A stretch of DNA of 64,000 bases from Cytobacillus sp. IB215665. GTDB lineage: Bacteria > Bacillota > Bacilli > Bacillales > SM2101. The position numbers and the translations under genes were made by a program. Below, piece by piece: positions 52,877 through 62,521 of the stretch. The DNA lies in assembly GCF_033963835.1 (NCBI RefSeq), contig NZ_JAXBME010000017.1, positions 1 to 64,000 on the forward strand, given 5' to 3'. The notes under the pieces are model-generated. The model had not been told where the DNA came from. It was given only the letters and a program-made list of their open reading frames with translations, and searched no databases. Positions within the stretch are counted from its first letter, which is position 1, and every line of letters begins with the position of its first letter.

Positions 52877-53530
52877 TTAACCTCTGACATTTCGAATAAA
52901 GCTTTCTAAATTTGATACATCTGTTATGTTCTGATTACACTCTTCACTGTTCATACACATATAGTTTCCATAAGATTTATAATAATCAGGTGAAGCATTT
53001 TTAGGTTTTGTTTTAGATATTGCTGAAACGAACACAACCTTACTGAATCCTTTACATAACGAGCATATATTCTTTTTGTTCGTTATAGTAAAGTTACCTT
53101 CTACACCAATTAGTTCATTGTCTAGCTCATAAACGATAAACAGTTTATTTTTTGATATATCAAGCCAACCGAGATAGGTCAAGAATCGAAAATCTATACT
53201 TGCTAAATCAGGTAGCTTAAGTTTTTTATTTTTAGAGAATAGTTTTGTTAATTGTTTTTTAGTCACTTGTGGAAATTCCAACAGCAATGGCTCTAATGAA
53301 TTTATATACTGCTGAAACTCCTCAGCTGTTTCTAAATCAGACATTTTCCTTAACAATTGATCTTGTGAAACCGTCGTATGAGAAGTAGCATCAAGAACTT
53401 TAGATAGCGCACTATACTTCGCTACTTCCATTACATTTAGATCAGCCGTAGTCTTTAAAGCATGTTGAATAATCCCTGCTTGTCTCTGAATTAGATTATA
53501 TTGATGGTTCCTAATAAATGGTTTGTTCAT
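52877..53530 (-). CDS. FusB/FusC-family EF-G-binding protein
   Basis: 217 residues. The helical N-terminal domain opens with KPFIRNHQYNLIQRQAG, the C-terminal half has LDISKNKLFIVYE and a four-cysteine zinc finger: ICSLCKG and YMCMNSEECN. This is the layout of FusB-type proteins, which bind EF-G and rescue it from fusidic acid; chromosomal Bacillus homologues may simply aid ribosome recycling. Start ATG follows GGAGCGG. Monocistronic. No other resistance genes adjoin. Confidence 0.87.
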   Translation of the reverse strand: MNKPFIRNHQYNLIQRQAGIIQHALKTTADLNVMEVAKYSALSKVLDATSHTTVSQDQLLRKMSDLETAEEFQQYINSLEPLLLEFPQVTKKQLTKLFSKNKKLKLPDLASIDFRFLTYLGWLDISKNKLFIVYELDNELIGVEGNFTITNKKNICSLCKGFSKVVFVSAISKTKPKNASPDYYKSYGNYMCMNSEECNQNITDVSNLESFIRNVRG

Positions 53531-53619
53531 AATATCATCCGCTCCTTATTTTATAAATAAAATGAAGGTGCAAAACCACATTTAGGAACGAGCTTATACG
53601 GGCGACGTTAAGAGGTTGC

Positions 53620-53739
53620 TTAAGCTTTGAACACTCGAGTTACCTCAATGTCCACCCATGCAAAGAATCGCCCCCAACCGCAGGCTTTGCATGGGACATA
53701 TTTAACTTTGGCAAAGATAATTCGTTTGCCATTTTTCAT
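53620..53739 (-). CDS. 39-residue CxxC small protein
   Basis: MKNGKRIIFAKVKYVPCKAC and then GWGRFFAWVDIEVTRVFKA. A purine-rich AAGGGGGTGG precedes the ATG directly, so initiation spacing is tight. The CKAC motif in a short beta-rich peptide suggests a zinc ribbon fragment or a genuine small metal-binding protein. No family is recognised. It lies in the 435-base gap between fusB and the GNAT pair. Confidence 0.45.
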   Translation of the reverse strand: MKNGKRIIFAKVKYVPCKACGWGRFFAWVDIEVTRVFKA

Positions 53740-53965
53740 CCACCCCCTTAATTGTTCATTATATATAAAATTCAGTCTTCATACATCATTCTTAAAAATT
53801 TTTCTCGACTTACACAAATCTCTCTGCTATTTGGTATTATATCAGAGGAATAAAAATTTGACTGCGTTAAAACTCCAGAGGGTTAAGATACTATTCCATG
53901 AACCTAAACCATGACCACCAGTCTGTTATATAGTAATGGAAGCGCGCCTTACTCGACATAAAAAC

Positions 53966-54478
53966 CTATGAGAAAATATAGTCTATGTCACTCCACCCAT
54001 AAACGACTTCATTCAATCTCTTCCCGGCTATTTCAATTTCCAACGAGTCAATTTTTTTACCACCAAGAGCTTCATAAAATTGACACGCGCTATTTTCTTC
54101 CAAGACGAACACAACCATACTATGTATCTTTAATTGTTTTAGATGTTCGATAATTGGCATTATAAGTTGTTTCCCTATGCCACATCCTTGATATTCTTGT
54201 AACAGATAGATGGCATATAACTCTCCCTCGTAGCCATCATACTGTCTTGACCTTTCCCTTCCACCATTTGCAAAGCCCACAATTTGACCTTGATTATTTT
54301 CCGCAACATATACATTTCCACTTGGGACAATCTCTTCCCATAATTGTTCCCGTATTGTATAGGATAAATTGTTTAAATACTCGTCTGGTACAACATGCTT
54401 GTATGTAGTCTTCCAACTGTCTACATGTACTTTTGCAATAGACTTTACATCTTTTAAAACTGCTTTTCTAATTTTCAC
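53966..54478 (-). CDS. GNAT-family N-acetyltransferase
   Basis: 170 residues from the GTG at 54478, behind GGAGAGA. KIRKAVLKDVKSIAKVHVDSWKTTYKHVVPDEYLNNLS is the typical opening of this GNAT subgroup. The acetyl-CoA loop is LLQEYQGCGIGKQLI (Q-x-x-G-x-G) and the C-terminal part is SACQFYEALGG. The gene overlaps the preceding GNAT gene by 11 bases and is probably co-transcribed with it. Acceptor unknown. Confidence 0.85.
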   Translation of the reverse strand: MKIRKAVLKDVKSIAKVHVDSWKTTYKHVVPDEYLNNLSYTIREQLWEEIVPSGNVYVAENNQGQIVGFANGGRERSRQYDGYEGELYAIYLLQEYQGCGIGKQLIMPIIEHLKQLKIHSMVVFVLEENSACQFYEALGGKKIDSLEIEIAGKRLNEVVYGWSDIDYIFS

Positions 54479-54965
54479 CTTTTCTCTCTCCATCACTATT
54501 CAGACTTAGCTCCCAACGTTCCTCAACCATATTAATGTTAGATAAAACAACTTCTTGTGTTTCTACTATTTTAAATCCAAACTTTTTATATAGATTTCTT
54601 GCAGCTGTTAAGTCACTATTTGTCCACAAAATTATTTTCTTATACTTTTTTTCTATTGAGAATTTGATGGCTGTCTTTATTAGTTGGCCACCTATACCTA
54701 AACCTCTTGAAAGGGGGTCTATAAGAAATAAACCTAGCTGAGCAATTTCGCTATCGAACTGACTAATACAAACTGAACCTTTCAGATCTCCATCTTTATC
54801 TACTACCCATATATTTTCTCTAACATGGGATCTATTGACGATATCCCAAACTTTTTTCTGAATAAATTCTTTAAATGATTCATCATAATGGAATTCCTTA
54901 TGATAAATCTCGTAATGAGCACTAATAATATAATTGATATCTTCAAGCTTATATCTTCGAATCAC
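54468..54965 (-). CDS. GNAT-family N-acetyltransferase
   Basis: 165 residues from the GTG at 54965 behind AAAGGGGAATAACA; the frame could extend upstream without a site. The domain opens MIRRYKLEDINYIISAHYEIYHKEF, with acetyl-CoA loop PLSRGLGIGGQLIKTAI (R-G-x-G-I-G) and C-terminal NLYKKFGFKIVE. Related proteins are often fused to MarR domains; here it stands alone behind an SgrR-like gene. Acceptor unknown. Confidence 0.83.
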   Translation of the reverse strand: MIRRYKLEDINYIISAHYEIYHKEFHYDESFKEFIQKKVWDIVNRSHVRENIWVVDKDGDLKGSVCISQFDSEIAQLGLFLIDPLSRGLGIGGQLIKTAIKFSIEKKYKKIILWTNSDLTAARNLYKKFGFKIVETQEVVLSNINMVEERWELSLNSDGERKGEN

Positions 54966-55015
54966 TGTTATTCCCCTTTGAATAAAATATAGCTTAATAT
55001 ATGTTGTACCATGAC

Positions 55016-56776
55016 CTATGTTGGATTCCCAAGTTGACCAGCTCTCTTCCATACCTTCCGATAATCGACTCTTCCGTTACTATCGAGTTCTAAATTTACA
55101 TATCGACTGTTTTTAGACTTGTACACAGTATGATAACGATGGTATAAAAAATAGATAGCGTAGTTTCCTTTCAAATACTCTTCTGTTTGAAAGTACGTTT
55201 TCCATCGGTCAGATTCATCAGTTAATTGTTGTATGTATGAAACTTGTCGGTCAACGTATTGCTTCATTGGTTCATTTAGAAAGTGATAAATATTTATGAC
55301 TTGTGATTGAAGTGCAGTAATTACTGATAATAGCTGGTCATCTGCAAGAGCAATCCCTCCGACAAATAGATCAAAATCTTGAAACTCTTCATATCCACTA
55401 AAACGATGAAAATCTACTAGTTCAATATGTGAAGTGATATTTACTTTAAGTAATTGCTTTTGCAGGATTTTGGCTTCCTCCTCAAAGTTTACTCCATCTC
55501 GAATTTGTTGCACTCCAATCTTCAGTATTATTTCTGTATCACTTACCATGCTACAATTCTTAACATTAGTAACACTGCTTTCAATAGACCGATCAGTTAC
55601 AAAACTACACGCAGCTCGTCTAATTTCTTTTTCGGCTAAATAATCCTGCTGATTTAACGAGCTACTGATTACCTCACGAAAATCTTGATCTCTCAGTGGC
55701 CCATTTTTCTTACAGTTAAATGCAATAAAGGCTGCTCCTTTTTCTAGCATTCTTACTTGCTCCCATGATTCGTCTAAAGAATGTAATAATAACGGAAGTC
55801 CCTCATCTCCTTTAAATGGAGTTGGAGTTTTAATAATCTCTATTCTATCTAACCACGGCCTAACTCCAAAATATTTAGCAAATACCTCTAACCGAATTTT
55901 ATTTTCATTGTGTTGCGTAATTTTATAAGGTCCACTTCCAACAGGAAATCTACGGAAGTTCCCATAATCATTTTTAACCACTTCTAGAGGTACAATGGAG
56001 AATTTCATTCCCGATAAATGACGCGGAAATAAATAATCAACATTCTTTAATTGAAACTGGATAACATCCTTGTCAATTATTTCTATATATTCTATGTTAG
56101 TCATAAGAATATCCTTTTTCGGATACCTACTAAAAGTTAATTTTACATCCTCACTTGTTAACGCTCTACCATGATGAAACTTTATCCCTTTGTGTAAATA
56201 AAAGGTCCACAGCTTTCCATCAACACTTTCCCAGCTATGGGCAATACTTGGTATTAGCTGACTTGTATTTGGATCATATTCTACAAGCCTATCAAAAATT
56301 TGTTGTACCATATGGGAATCGTGACGGGATTGAATATGTAGTGGATCCATCGATAAATCAGTTTCATAAAAAGGGTATGTCAGAATATCTAAATTTTCGC
56401 CAGCTTTATTTCTTTGTTGTAGTCGTGAGAAGCCTACATGCTTTATAAACCACTCTTGGATATCAATTCGTGAAGAATCACCTAAATTTTCCACAATGCG
56501 AAATGCTTGTTGATATTGACCTTGTTGAATTTTTTGTTTTGCGTAATTGAGACAAAGCTGCTCCTTAGAATAAATAATCGTAATTGTTGGCTTCTTCCCT
56601 CGCCCTCTCTGTACTTTCCAATTAATATAACCTTCTTCATTTAAATACTGAACAATCGTTTTCACATGACGTTCTGAACAAGTTAAGAGCTTAGATATCT
56701 CAAAAATGGTTGTTTCATTCCCAACTCCAGGTTTAAAGTGTTCAGTAAGTTTTATTAAATAATCAAAGTATTTCAT
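55016..56776 (-). CDS. SgrR-like transcriptional regulator with solute-binding domain
   Basis: 586 residues from the ATG at 56776 behind GGGGGGAAAG. The N-terminal winged helix (about 10-70; FEISKLLTCSERHVKTIVQYLNEEGYINWKVQRGRGKK) is joined to a cytosolic SBP_bac_5-type domain (about 125-580; RLVEYDPNTSQLIPSIAHSW). This is the SgrR layout, where E. coli SgrR responds to sugar-phosphate stress. The gene diverges from an MFS exporter, 168 bases away, as sgrR sits beside setA in E. coli. Control of that exporter is inferred. Confidence 0.85.
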   Translation of the reverse strand: MKYFDYLIKLTEHFKPGVGNETTIFEISKLLTCSERHVKTIVQYLNEEGYINWKVQRGRGKKPTITIIYSKEQLCLNYAKQKIQQGQYQQAFRIVENLGDSSRIDIQEWFIKHVGFSRLQQRNKAGENLDILTYPFYETDLSMDPLHIQSRHDSHMVQQIFDRLVEYDPNTSQLIPSIAHSWESVDGKLWTFYLHKGIKFHHGRALTSEDVKLTFSRYPKKDILMTNIEYIEIIDKDVIQFQLKNVDYLFPRHLSGMKFSIVPLEVVKNDYGNFRRFPVGSGPYKITQHNENKIRLEVFAKYFGVRPWLDRIEIIKTPTPFKGDEGLPLLLHSLDESWEQVRMLEKGAAFIAFNCKKNGPLRDQDFREVISSSLNQQDYLAEKEIRRAACSFVTDRSIESSVTNVKNCSMVSDTEIILKIGVQQIRDGVNFEEEAKILQKQLLKVNITSHIELVDFHRFSGYEEFQDFDLFVGGIALADDQLLSVITALQSQVINIYHFLNEPMKQYVDRQVSYIQQLTDESDRWKTYFQTEEYLKGNYAIYFLYHRYHTVYKSKNSRYVNLELDSNGRVDYRKVWKRAGQLGNPT

Positions 56777-56944
56777 CTTTCCCCCCAATAAAAGGTGAAC
56801 AGTTTAATTTAAACATCTCACTTTTTATTCACCTTTTTATATTTTACACTACTAATGCGTGTTTAAAAAAGAGGACAACAACGACTGAGAAAGAAAGGGG
56901 AAGAACACCCTCAACTACTACACTAAACGACAAGGGGGATATGA

Positions 56945-58174
56945 ATGGCCGTTCAGACCACACAACAGCGGAGCGCTCAATTAACATTATGGAGAAATAA
57001 AGACTTTCTACTTATTTGGTTTGGTTCAATGATTTCAAATTTCGGCATGCAAATGTATATTATTACAATCCCATTGCTCATTTATGATATAAGTCAATCA
57101 GCACTAGCGATGAGTACTATGCGTGCGATAGAGTTTTTCCCAAATATTTTCATTGGGATGATTGTGGGCGTGTTTGTAGATCGATTTAATCGCAAAAAAA
57201 TGATGGCCTGGACGAGTTTTATACAAGTTGCATCAATGACTGGAATTATCTTACTACTCATGACCAATCAGTTGGCCATCTGGCATTTATACATACTAGG
57301 ATTTATTCTTTCTTCGGCAGGATATACATTTGGAAATGCTAACCATTCAGTTTTACCACAAATTGTTACAAAGGAACAATTAACTTCTGCAAATGCACAA
57401 ATGTCATTCGTTAATACTTTTATCCAAATGATCGGGCCTGGATTAGCTGGTGCTGCTCTACTAGTATTTTCTTACACTTCAACTTTGATGGTATACATGG
57501 TATGTTTATTCATACTTCACATTTGTGTACAGTTTATCAGTTTGCCTGCAGATAACCGCGCAACAAAACAGCATAATTCAATGTTACGTGATATAAAGGA
57601 AGGTATTGATGAACTGTTCTTTAATAAGACGTTATTAACACCAACAATCACCATACTATTTGTAAATTTCGCAGCGAGTCTTGTAACGGGGGTACTTATT
57701 TTTTATGTAAAAGATCAACTAGGAGCTACATCTGCTCAAGTCGGGTTAATGTTTAGCATTTCTGCTATTGGAGGGTTACTAGGTGCTGCGATTATTAACC
57801 ACATTCGTAAACAATTTGGAAGAGGAAACATTTTTACATTTTGTTTACTCATTGATGCATGTGCAATGGGGGTACTTATAGTTGCTCCAACATGGTGGGC
57901 AATTGGAATTTCACTAGCCATCCGCACGTTTGCAATTACAATGAGTAATATTGTATATTTTACAATCCGACAAGAATTTACACCTAATCACCTATTAGGT
58001 CGTGTTTCAGGTACATCATCAATGCTTATGAAACTTACACTACCTCTTGGATTATTCATTGCAGGTTTGTGGGCAGAGTGGTTTTCAGTAAGAATTTTAT
58101 TTGTTTTCTCAACACTAATTATCCTAATTATGTTTATAAGGCTTTATTTTCATTCTTTTCGGAAGCTACAATAG
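56945..58174 (+). CDS. MFS exporter (DHA3 type) divergent from the SgrR-like gene
   Basis: 409 residues and about 12 TM helices. Opening FLLIWFGSMISNFGMQMYIITIPLL, motif A-like VDRFNRKKMMAW and the NANHSVLPQIV loop mark a DHA3 member. It starts at the ATG at 56945 behind AAGGGGGAT. By position it is the likely target of the SgrR-like regulator, which suggests export of a sugar or related metabolite, but drug efflux is equally possible. Ended by a strong hairpin. Confidence 0.83.
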   Translation: MAVQTTQQRSAQLTLWRNKDFLLIWFGSMISNFGMQMYIITIPLLIYDISQSALAMSTMRAIEFFPNIFIGMIVGVFVDRFNRKKMMAWTSFIQVASMTGIILLLMTNQLAIWHLYILGFILSSAGYTFGNANHSVLPQIVTKEQLTSANAQMSFVNTFIQMIGPGLAGAALLVFSYTSTLMVYMVCLFILHICVQFISLPADNRATKQHNSMLRDIKEGIDELFFNKTLLTPTITILFVNFAASLVTGVLIFYVKDQLGATSAQVGLMFSISAIGGLLGAAIINHIRKQFGRGNIFTFCLLIDACAMGVLIVAPTWWAIGISLAIRTFAITMSNIVYFTIRQEFTPNHLLGRVSGTSSMLMKLTLPLGLFIAGLWAEWFSVRILFVFSTLIILIMFIRLYFHSFRKLQ

Positions 58175-58184
58175 TTAAATAATA

Positions 58185-58228
58185 GTGAAAGAACAGGCGG
58201 AATCACCAACCCACCTGTTCTTTCACTA
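58185..58228 (+). terminator. Terminator of the MFS gene
   Basis: AGTGAAAGAACAGG pairs with CCTGTTCTTTCACT around a 16-base loop, 11 bases past the stop. Confidence 0.7.
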
Positions 58229-58306
58229 ATTATTACTTACTTAAAACTTGAAATATATCACCCACATAGAAAAGATGATTAACTATTTGAAGTAGTTAAA
58301 GCATCT

Positions 58307-58417
58307 TTACATTTCATCTTTTTTCCAACAGTAGCGATAATATGTTTCAACTATAAATCTTTTCTTACCGTAATTTAATAAGTAACTTTCTACATATTGC
58401 TGGCTTAATCCACCCAC
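58307..58417 (-). other. 36-codon ORF or remnant
   Basis: The frame reads VGGLSQQYVESYLLNYGKKR and then FIVETYYRYCWKKDEM. The codon use looks coding, but the Shine-Dalgarno is weak. It may be the 3' end of a lost gene. Confidence 0.3.
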
Positions 58418-58511
58418 ATCTAGTCATGCCTACTATACATATGTACGATACATGCACGGCTGATGAATGATATAGATATTACTTATTTATGAACGAGACA
58501 AAACTTATAAA

Positions 58512-58944
58512 TTACTCAAATAAAAGAATATTAGGATCCTGCTTGTAATAATGAACAAGTGTCGCATGTAACTGCCCTCTATGATGATATAGGTGAGCGA
58601 CAATTTCTAATAACCAATCAAAACGGGTATATGTAACTCCCCAGTATGAAGTAGTCCTCACCATTAATTCTTCCTCACTATATAATGCGTTGGTTAATTT
58701 CCTCTTTGCTACTAATTACTTTTGATGAATAATAACTTTCCATTTCTTCAATCGTCTTTTCATCTGAAATATGTAAATCAGCTTCACAAATCATTGCAAT
58801 ATGTTTTAGTAGTTCACCGATTGAATGTTTATTTTCAGTAGGTCTTCTTGCTAAATCAGTATCTTCGAGCTTGTCAAGTATGTCACATATTGATTGAGCA
58901 AAAACATTTATTTGCCTAAAGGCACTTTCACAAAATAGATTCAT
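58512..58944 (-). pseudogene. DinB-family gene, frameshifted
   Basis: The first frame opens MNLFCESAFRQINVFAQSIC behind GAGGTGAAG and stops at 58678. The next frame continues LYSEEELMVRTTSYWG, then EIVAHLYHHRGQLHATLVHYY, the C-terminal metal-binding part (H-x-x-H-H-R-G) of DinB proteins. A single indel near 58685 separates the parts. An intact protein would be a thiol- or metal-dependent transferase of the YfiT/DinB group. Confidence 0.8.
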
Positions 58945-59004
58945 AACTTCACCTCAGTTAACGCTCCTAATTGAGTGTCTATATTTTAGTAACTATTTGT
59001 TATT

Positions 59005-59625
59005 TTATAGATAAGATATCCACCAAAAACATTGACCAATCGTTATGTCTAAATTTCTAGCATAAGGTGTAAAAATTTCACCCAATTCAGCTTCGTTATA
59101 ATAATTTTTAATTACTTCATATTGCGAACCGTTTTCTAATGTTCTTAATTTATATGTATCTTTACTACCTGCTTTTTTAATTAGGGAATCACCAAATGAT
59201 TCAATATATATATTATCAGCCAAAAATATTTGTGCTCCTGTACCAACTCGTGTATGAAGTTGTTGTAAGAATTCTTCAATTTGAATTTTAGGAATATGAG
59301 AGAACCAAAAGTTAGCAAAACTCGCATTAAAATTACCTTGAACTTTTTTCAATTCGTAAGCATTTGCCTGCTGAAAAAGAACTTTATTAGACGGTAGATT
59401 TTTTTTTTACTGCTATCTCTAATACTTCACTTGAAAAGTGGATGCATCTTGAGCAACAAACTGCGTCCAATAACCCGTTCCACACGCAACTTCTAGCACA
59501 TGTTTGTTTACAAAAAGTGTACTCATCGATTCACGAATCGCCGCTTGCTCCTTCTGCCGTACTTCATCATTTCTGTAATATATCCTTTCATACTCTCGAG
59601 CACGATTACTATAATATAAGTTCAA
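59005..59625 (-). pseudogene. SAM-dependent methyltransferase gene, two frameshifts
   Basis: The frame begins at TTG 59625 behind AAAGGGGG and reads NLYYSNRAREYERIYYRN, then the SAM motif VLEVACGTGYWTQF. It breaks after AQDA; a second short frame SEVLEIAV follows to an A10 run near 59400, and a third frame carries KNLPSNKVLFQQANAYEL and SFANFWFSHIP. Together this is a complete class I methyltransferase. Confidence 0.8.
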
Positions 59626-60018
59626 TTGAATTCCCCCTTTGCACAAATTGGTTTATTTTAACATAACAAATAGGCTATTTCAATCCAGCTATACATCGTT
59701 TTGTTTTGGTTGATTTTTTCTGAAAAATTACAGTAAAATGTTTTGTTATGAATACTCATTAATTATAAAAGTAGCAAAAATGCCATAAAATCTTATTGCA
59801 TACAGATAGTGTCACCCAGCACCGACCATTAGTGAATTTACTTTTTTATTTTGTTGAAAATGTTGTTATTTTTTTAAATATTATGGAACTTTTTCTATTT
59901 AGTTCCGTAAAAATAATCAGATAAATGAAAAAAGTGCTATTCAGTACATAAGATTTTTAATTATCTGATAGTTAATAACCTATATTTCAACATAATTACT
60001 ACAAATTGGAGTGATAGT
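59626..60018. other. AT-rich gap before the tandem membrane genes
   Basis: No gene is seen. A hairpin GGAACT/AGTTCC at about 59885-59906 is the only structure noticed. Confidence 0.4.
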
Positions 60019-60582
60019 ATGTTTTCGGAAAGGCACAATTTGATGTTTGCAATAGGGTTGGTGTTCACTTTATCTAGTATAATCGCTCCTGTTTATCTTT
60101 ATTTTTTCCAAGGGTTATTTAGTATAGCTGACAATTTAAACCATTCATGGTATTTCACCCCTCTTACTCCAGGGTACATAATGCTAGCCATAGGATTCGG
60201 ACTGATTGGAGTGGGGCTATTCATTTATGTCTTTTTAGTAAGTAAATTAGTGAAAAAGATAATTACAAGAACAGTACTAGTTATCTTTACTACTGCCTCA
60301 ATCGTTTTGATGTATTTTAGTTTGCATAGTTACTTATATATGACAACTGATGGGATATTACTTAATGATAAATTTTCATTAAAAGAAGAGTTATATAAAT
60401 GGGAGGATATTGAGGCTGCTTCTTTTATTGGCATTGGTAATGGTCATAAGGTTATTAAGCTTACATACACGAACGGAGTAGAGCTTGAGCTTCAGGATGC
60501 AGTTTACAAAAATAATATGAAGAAAATTTTAAAGAAACATGAAGTAGCAATCGGAGTCAGTAATGAAAATGATAGGAAATAG
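60019..60582 (+). CDS. Membrane protein of unknown function, tandem copy 1
   Basis: 187 residues with three TM helices (about 8-28, 52-72 and 84-102) and a soluble C-terminus (about 107-187). The latter has YLYMTTDGILLNDKFSLKEELYKWEDIEAA, a short beta-rich domain resembling a PH-like fold. The next gene encodes a protein of identical length and matching layout. Start ATG follows GGAGTGATAGT. Function unknown. The two copies diverge strongly in the helices but keep the YLYMT-DGI and KLYKWEDIE blocks. Confidence 0.75.
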   Translation: MFSERHNLMFAIGLVFTLSSIIAPVYLYFFQGLFSIADNLNHSWYFTPLTPGYIMLAIGFGLIGVGLFIYVFLVSKLVKKIITRTVLVIFTTASIVLMYFSLHSYLYMTTDGILLNDKFSLKEELYKWEDIEAASFIGIGNGHKVIKLTYTNGVELELQDAVYKNNMKKILKKHEVAIGVSNENDRK

Positions 60583-60684
60583 TTCGTCCTTGTTTACTAC
60601 TTTTCTCAATATGAATTTCACTACTATATTGCAAAAATAGTAGAAAAATGGTAAATTTTTTATAACTTTGAAAAGGGGGATAAT

Positions 60685-61248
60685 ATGTATTCATCTAAAC
60701 ACACTATACTATTTTCAATAGGAGTCATTTTATTATTATCTTGCTGGCTAGCTCCTTTTTTTATTATTCGGATTTTTCAATCATTGCTTGTTGAAGGTTT
60801 GGAATATTCATGGTATTTTGCGCCGAACCTATCAGCATACTTTCTAATGGGAATAGCTTTAGGTCTTATAGGGCTAGCCTTAATGCTTTATGTTTTTTTA
60901 TCAAGTAAAAAGGTGAAGAAGCTTATTACAAACAGTATGATGCTGATTGTAACTGTTATATCTGCAATCTTGATCTTCTTTGGTATGAATGATTATCTTT
61001 ATATGACAAATGATGGTATCGTAGTCAATCAAACCACCTCTACAAAAGAGAAACTATACAAATGGGAAGATGTTGAAACTGCTAATTTAATTTCGAAAGA
61101 AAATGGAAAAAGAGTGATAGAATTTAAATATAGCAATGGTGATGTAAATGAATTCCGTGATAGGGTTTATATCCACAACGGTCAAATGATCAACCATATA
61201 TTAAGAGGTAACGGTGTTGTAGTAGAGTTCATTAACAATAGCAAATAA
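60685..61248 (+). CDS. Membrane protein of unknown function, tandem copy 2
   Basis: 187 residues, paralogous to the preceding gene: same helix positions, the SWYFAP loop between helices 1 and 2, DYLYMTNDGIVVNQTTSTKE and KLYKWEDVETANLI in the soluble part. Start ATG follows AAAGGGGG. The 102-base gap contains no terminator, so the pair may be co-transcribed. Function unknown. Confidence 0.75.
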   Translation: MYSSKHTILFSIGVILLLSCWLAPFFIIRIFQSLLVEGLEYSWYFAPNLSAYFLMGIALGLIGLALMLYVFLSSKKVKKLITNSMMLIVTVISAILIFFGMNDYLYMTNDGIVVNQTTSTKEKLYKWEDVETANLISKENGKRVIEFKYSNGDVNEFRDRVYIHNGQMINHILRGNGVVVEFINNSK

Positions 61249-61267
61249 TGTTGGGACATTTAAGGTG

Positions 61268-61298
61268 CTGTCTCATAAGCCAAATAGCTTATGAGGCA
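61268..61298 (+). terminator. Stem-loop after the tandem membrane genes
   Basis: TCTCATAAGC and GCTTATGAGG pair around a six-base loop. There is no T-tract, so it is a weak terminator candidate. Nothing else is seen in 61249-61520. Confidence 0.4.
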
Positions 61299-61520
61299 AC
61301 GCTCTTACAGGTACATTATGAATTACTCTATACAATGTCATCACCTAATCTTATTTTCTTCCTAAAATCATTTAATTAATCTATCTCACCATTCAGCCAT
61401 GTATAAGTATTTATAAATCATGGCATGAAAAGCTACATTGATAATTAAACCTTTCATTCTTATATTCTAAAAATGATTAAATTCGATTCTTGTTAGAGAG
61501 CTTAACCAAGTGATTAAGGA

Positions 61521-62300
61521 CTATACTTTCTTACAAACATAGATCATTTCTTGACTACTTTCATTTAACGGAGTTTGATCCCAAGAGCCGTATTCATCTA
61601 TAATAGTGAACCCATGTTGATTTAATAACCTTTCCATTTCTAGAGGAAAGACAAAGCGTAACGAAATACTATCTTTTTCTGTAGTAATCACACCTCCATC
61701 ATTATTAATAATTTCTCTTCGTGATTTACAATGTAAAACTTGCGTAAGAGAATGATACGACTCACTGCGATATTCAACTACGCTTCGGTTACGCTTATCA
61801 ATATACGTAGTTTTCTTTTCCGCTTTGTCGTCCCATTCCCTTACATTTGGATACCGTGTTCCAAAAATAAATATCCCTTGTTTTGAAAGATTACTATGTA
61901 CCGAAGTTAATAATTGATCTTGTGAATCATTCGTTAAAAAGTGTTGAAAGGAATTTCCCGTCATGTACATAAATGAGCTATTATTTTCTAACGATAGCTT
62001 CGTACAATCCTGCATCATCCATTGAATTGAAAACTTCGTATCATTCGTTTTCTCTTTTGCTCTTTTCAACATACCCTCATTTATATCGATACCTATCATA
62101 CTAAAGCCACGTTTAGCTAATGGTATCGTTATTCTACCTGTACCACAGGCAAGATCAACAATCGTACCTTGCTGCTTCTCTGCCCATTCCAACAGTAGTG
62201 GTAAATCTTTCATATAATGTTCAAACTGGAGGTCGTAGTATTCTGGATCTCGATATTTTTCCATGTTATCTTCAAAAATATTGTTTTTGTGTTTGCTCAT
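61521..62300 (-). CDS. Class I SAM-dependent methyltransferase
   Basis: 259 residues. Motif I is [21 protein letters not shown], motif [15 protein letters not shown], and the post-I region MQDCTKL is present. The C-terminal part is longer than the core fold. The start has AACGAGGTAACAAT and overlaps the XRE regulator gene by four bases. It is the last gene of a DUF3796-XRE-methyltransferase operon. Substrate unknown. Confidence 0.83.
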   Translation of the reverse strand: MSKHKNNIFEDNMEKYRDPEYYDLQFEHYMKDLPLLLEWAEKQQGTIVDLACGTGRITIPLAKRGFSMIGIDINEGMLKRAKEKTNDTKFSIQWMMQDCTKLSLENNSSFMYMTGNSFQHFLTNDSQDQLLTSVHSNLSKQGIFIFGTRYPNVREWDDKAEKKTTYIDKRNRSVVEYRSESYHSLTQVLHCKSRREIINNDGGVITTEKDSISLRFVFPLEMERLLNQHGFTIIDEYGSWDQTPLNESSQEMIYVCKKV

Positions 62301-62521
62301 ATTGTTACCTCGTTCTCATCTTTAAATGAAAATAACTCTTCTACAGTCGTATTTAATATTTTTGCGATATCCATTGCTAATTTAAGAGACGGATTATATT
62401 TACCGTTTTCAATATTCCCTATTGTCTCACGCCTTACACCAACAGCGTTAGCAAGCTCACTTTGTGAAATGTTGTGCTTAGCCCTATATTCTTTCATTCT
62501 AGTGATCAAAATCAATGCCAT
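62297..62521 (-). CDS. XRE-family small transcriptional regulator
   Basis: 74 residues: [58 protein letters not shown] is a complete lambda-repressor-like HTH, the size of the YozG/YgzD type. The start may be the ATG at 62521 (AAAGG upstream) or the internal ATG eight codons on. It overlaps the DUF3796 gene by 23 bases and the methyltransferase by four. Confidence 0.85.
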   Translation of the reverse strand: MALILITRMKEYRAKHNISQSELANAVGVRRETIGNIENGKYNPSLKLAMDIAKILNTTVEELFSFKDENEVTI

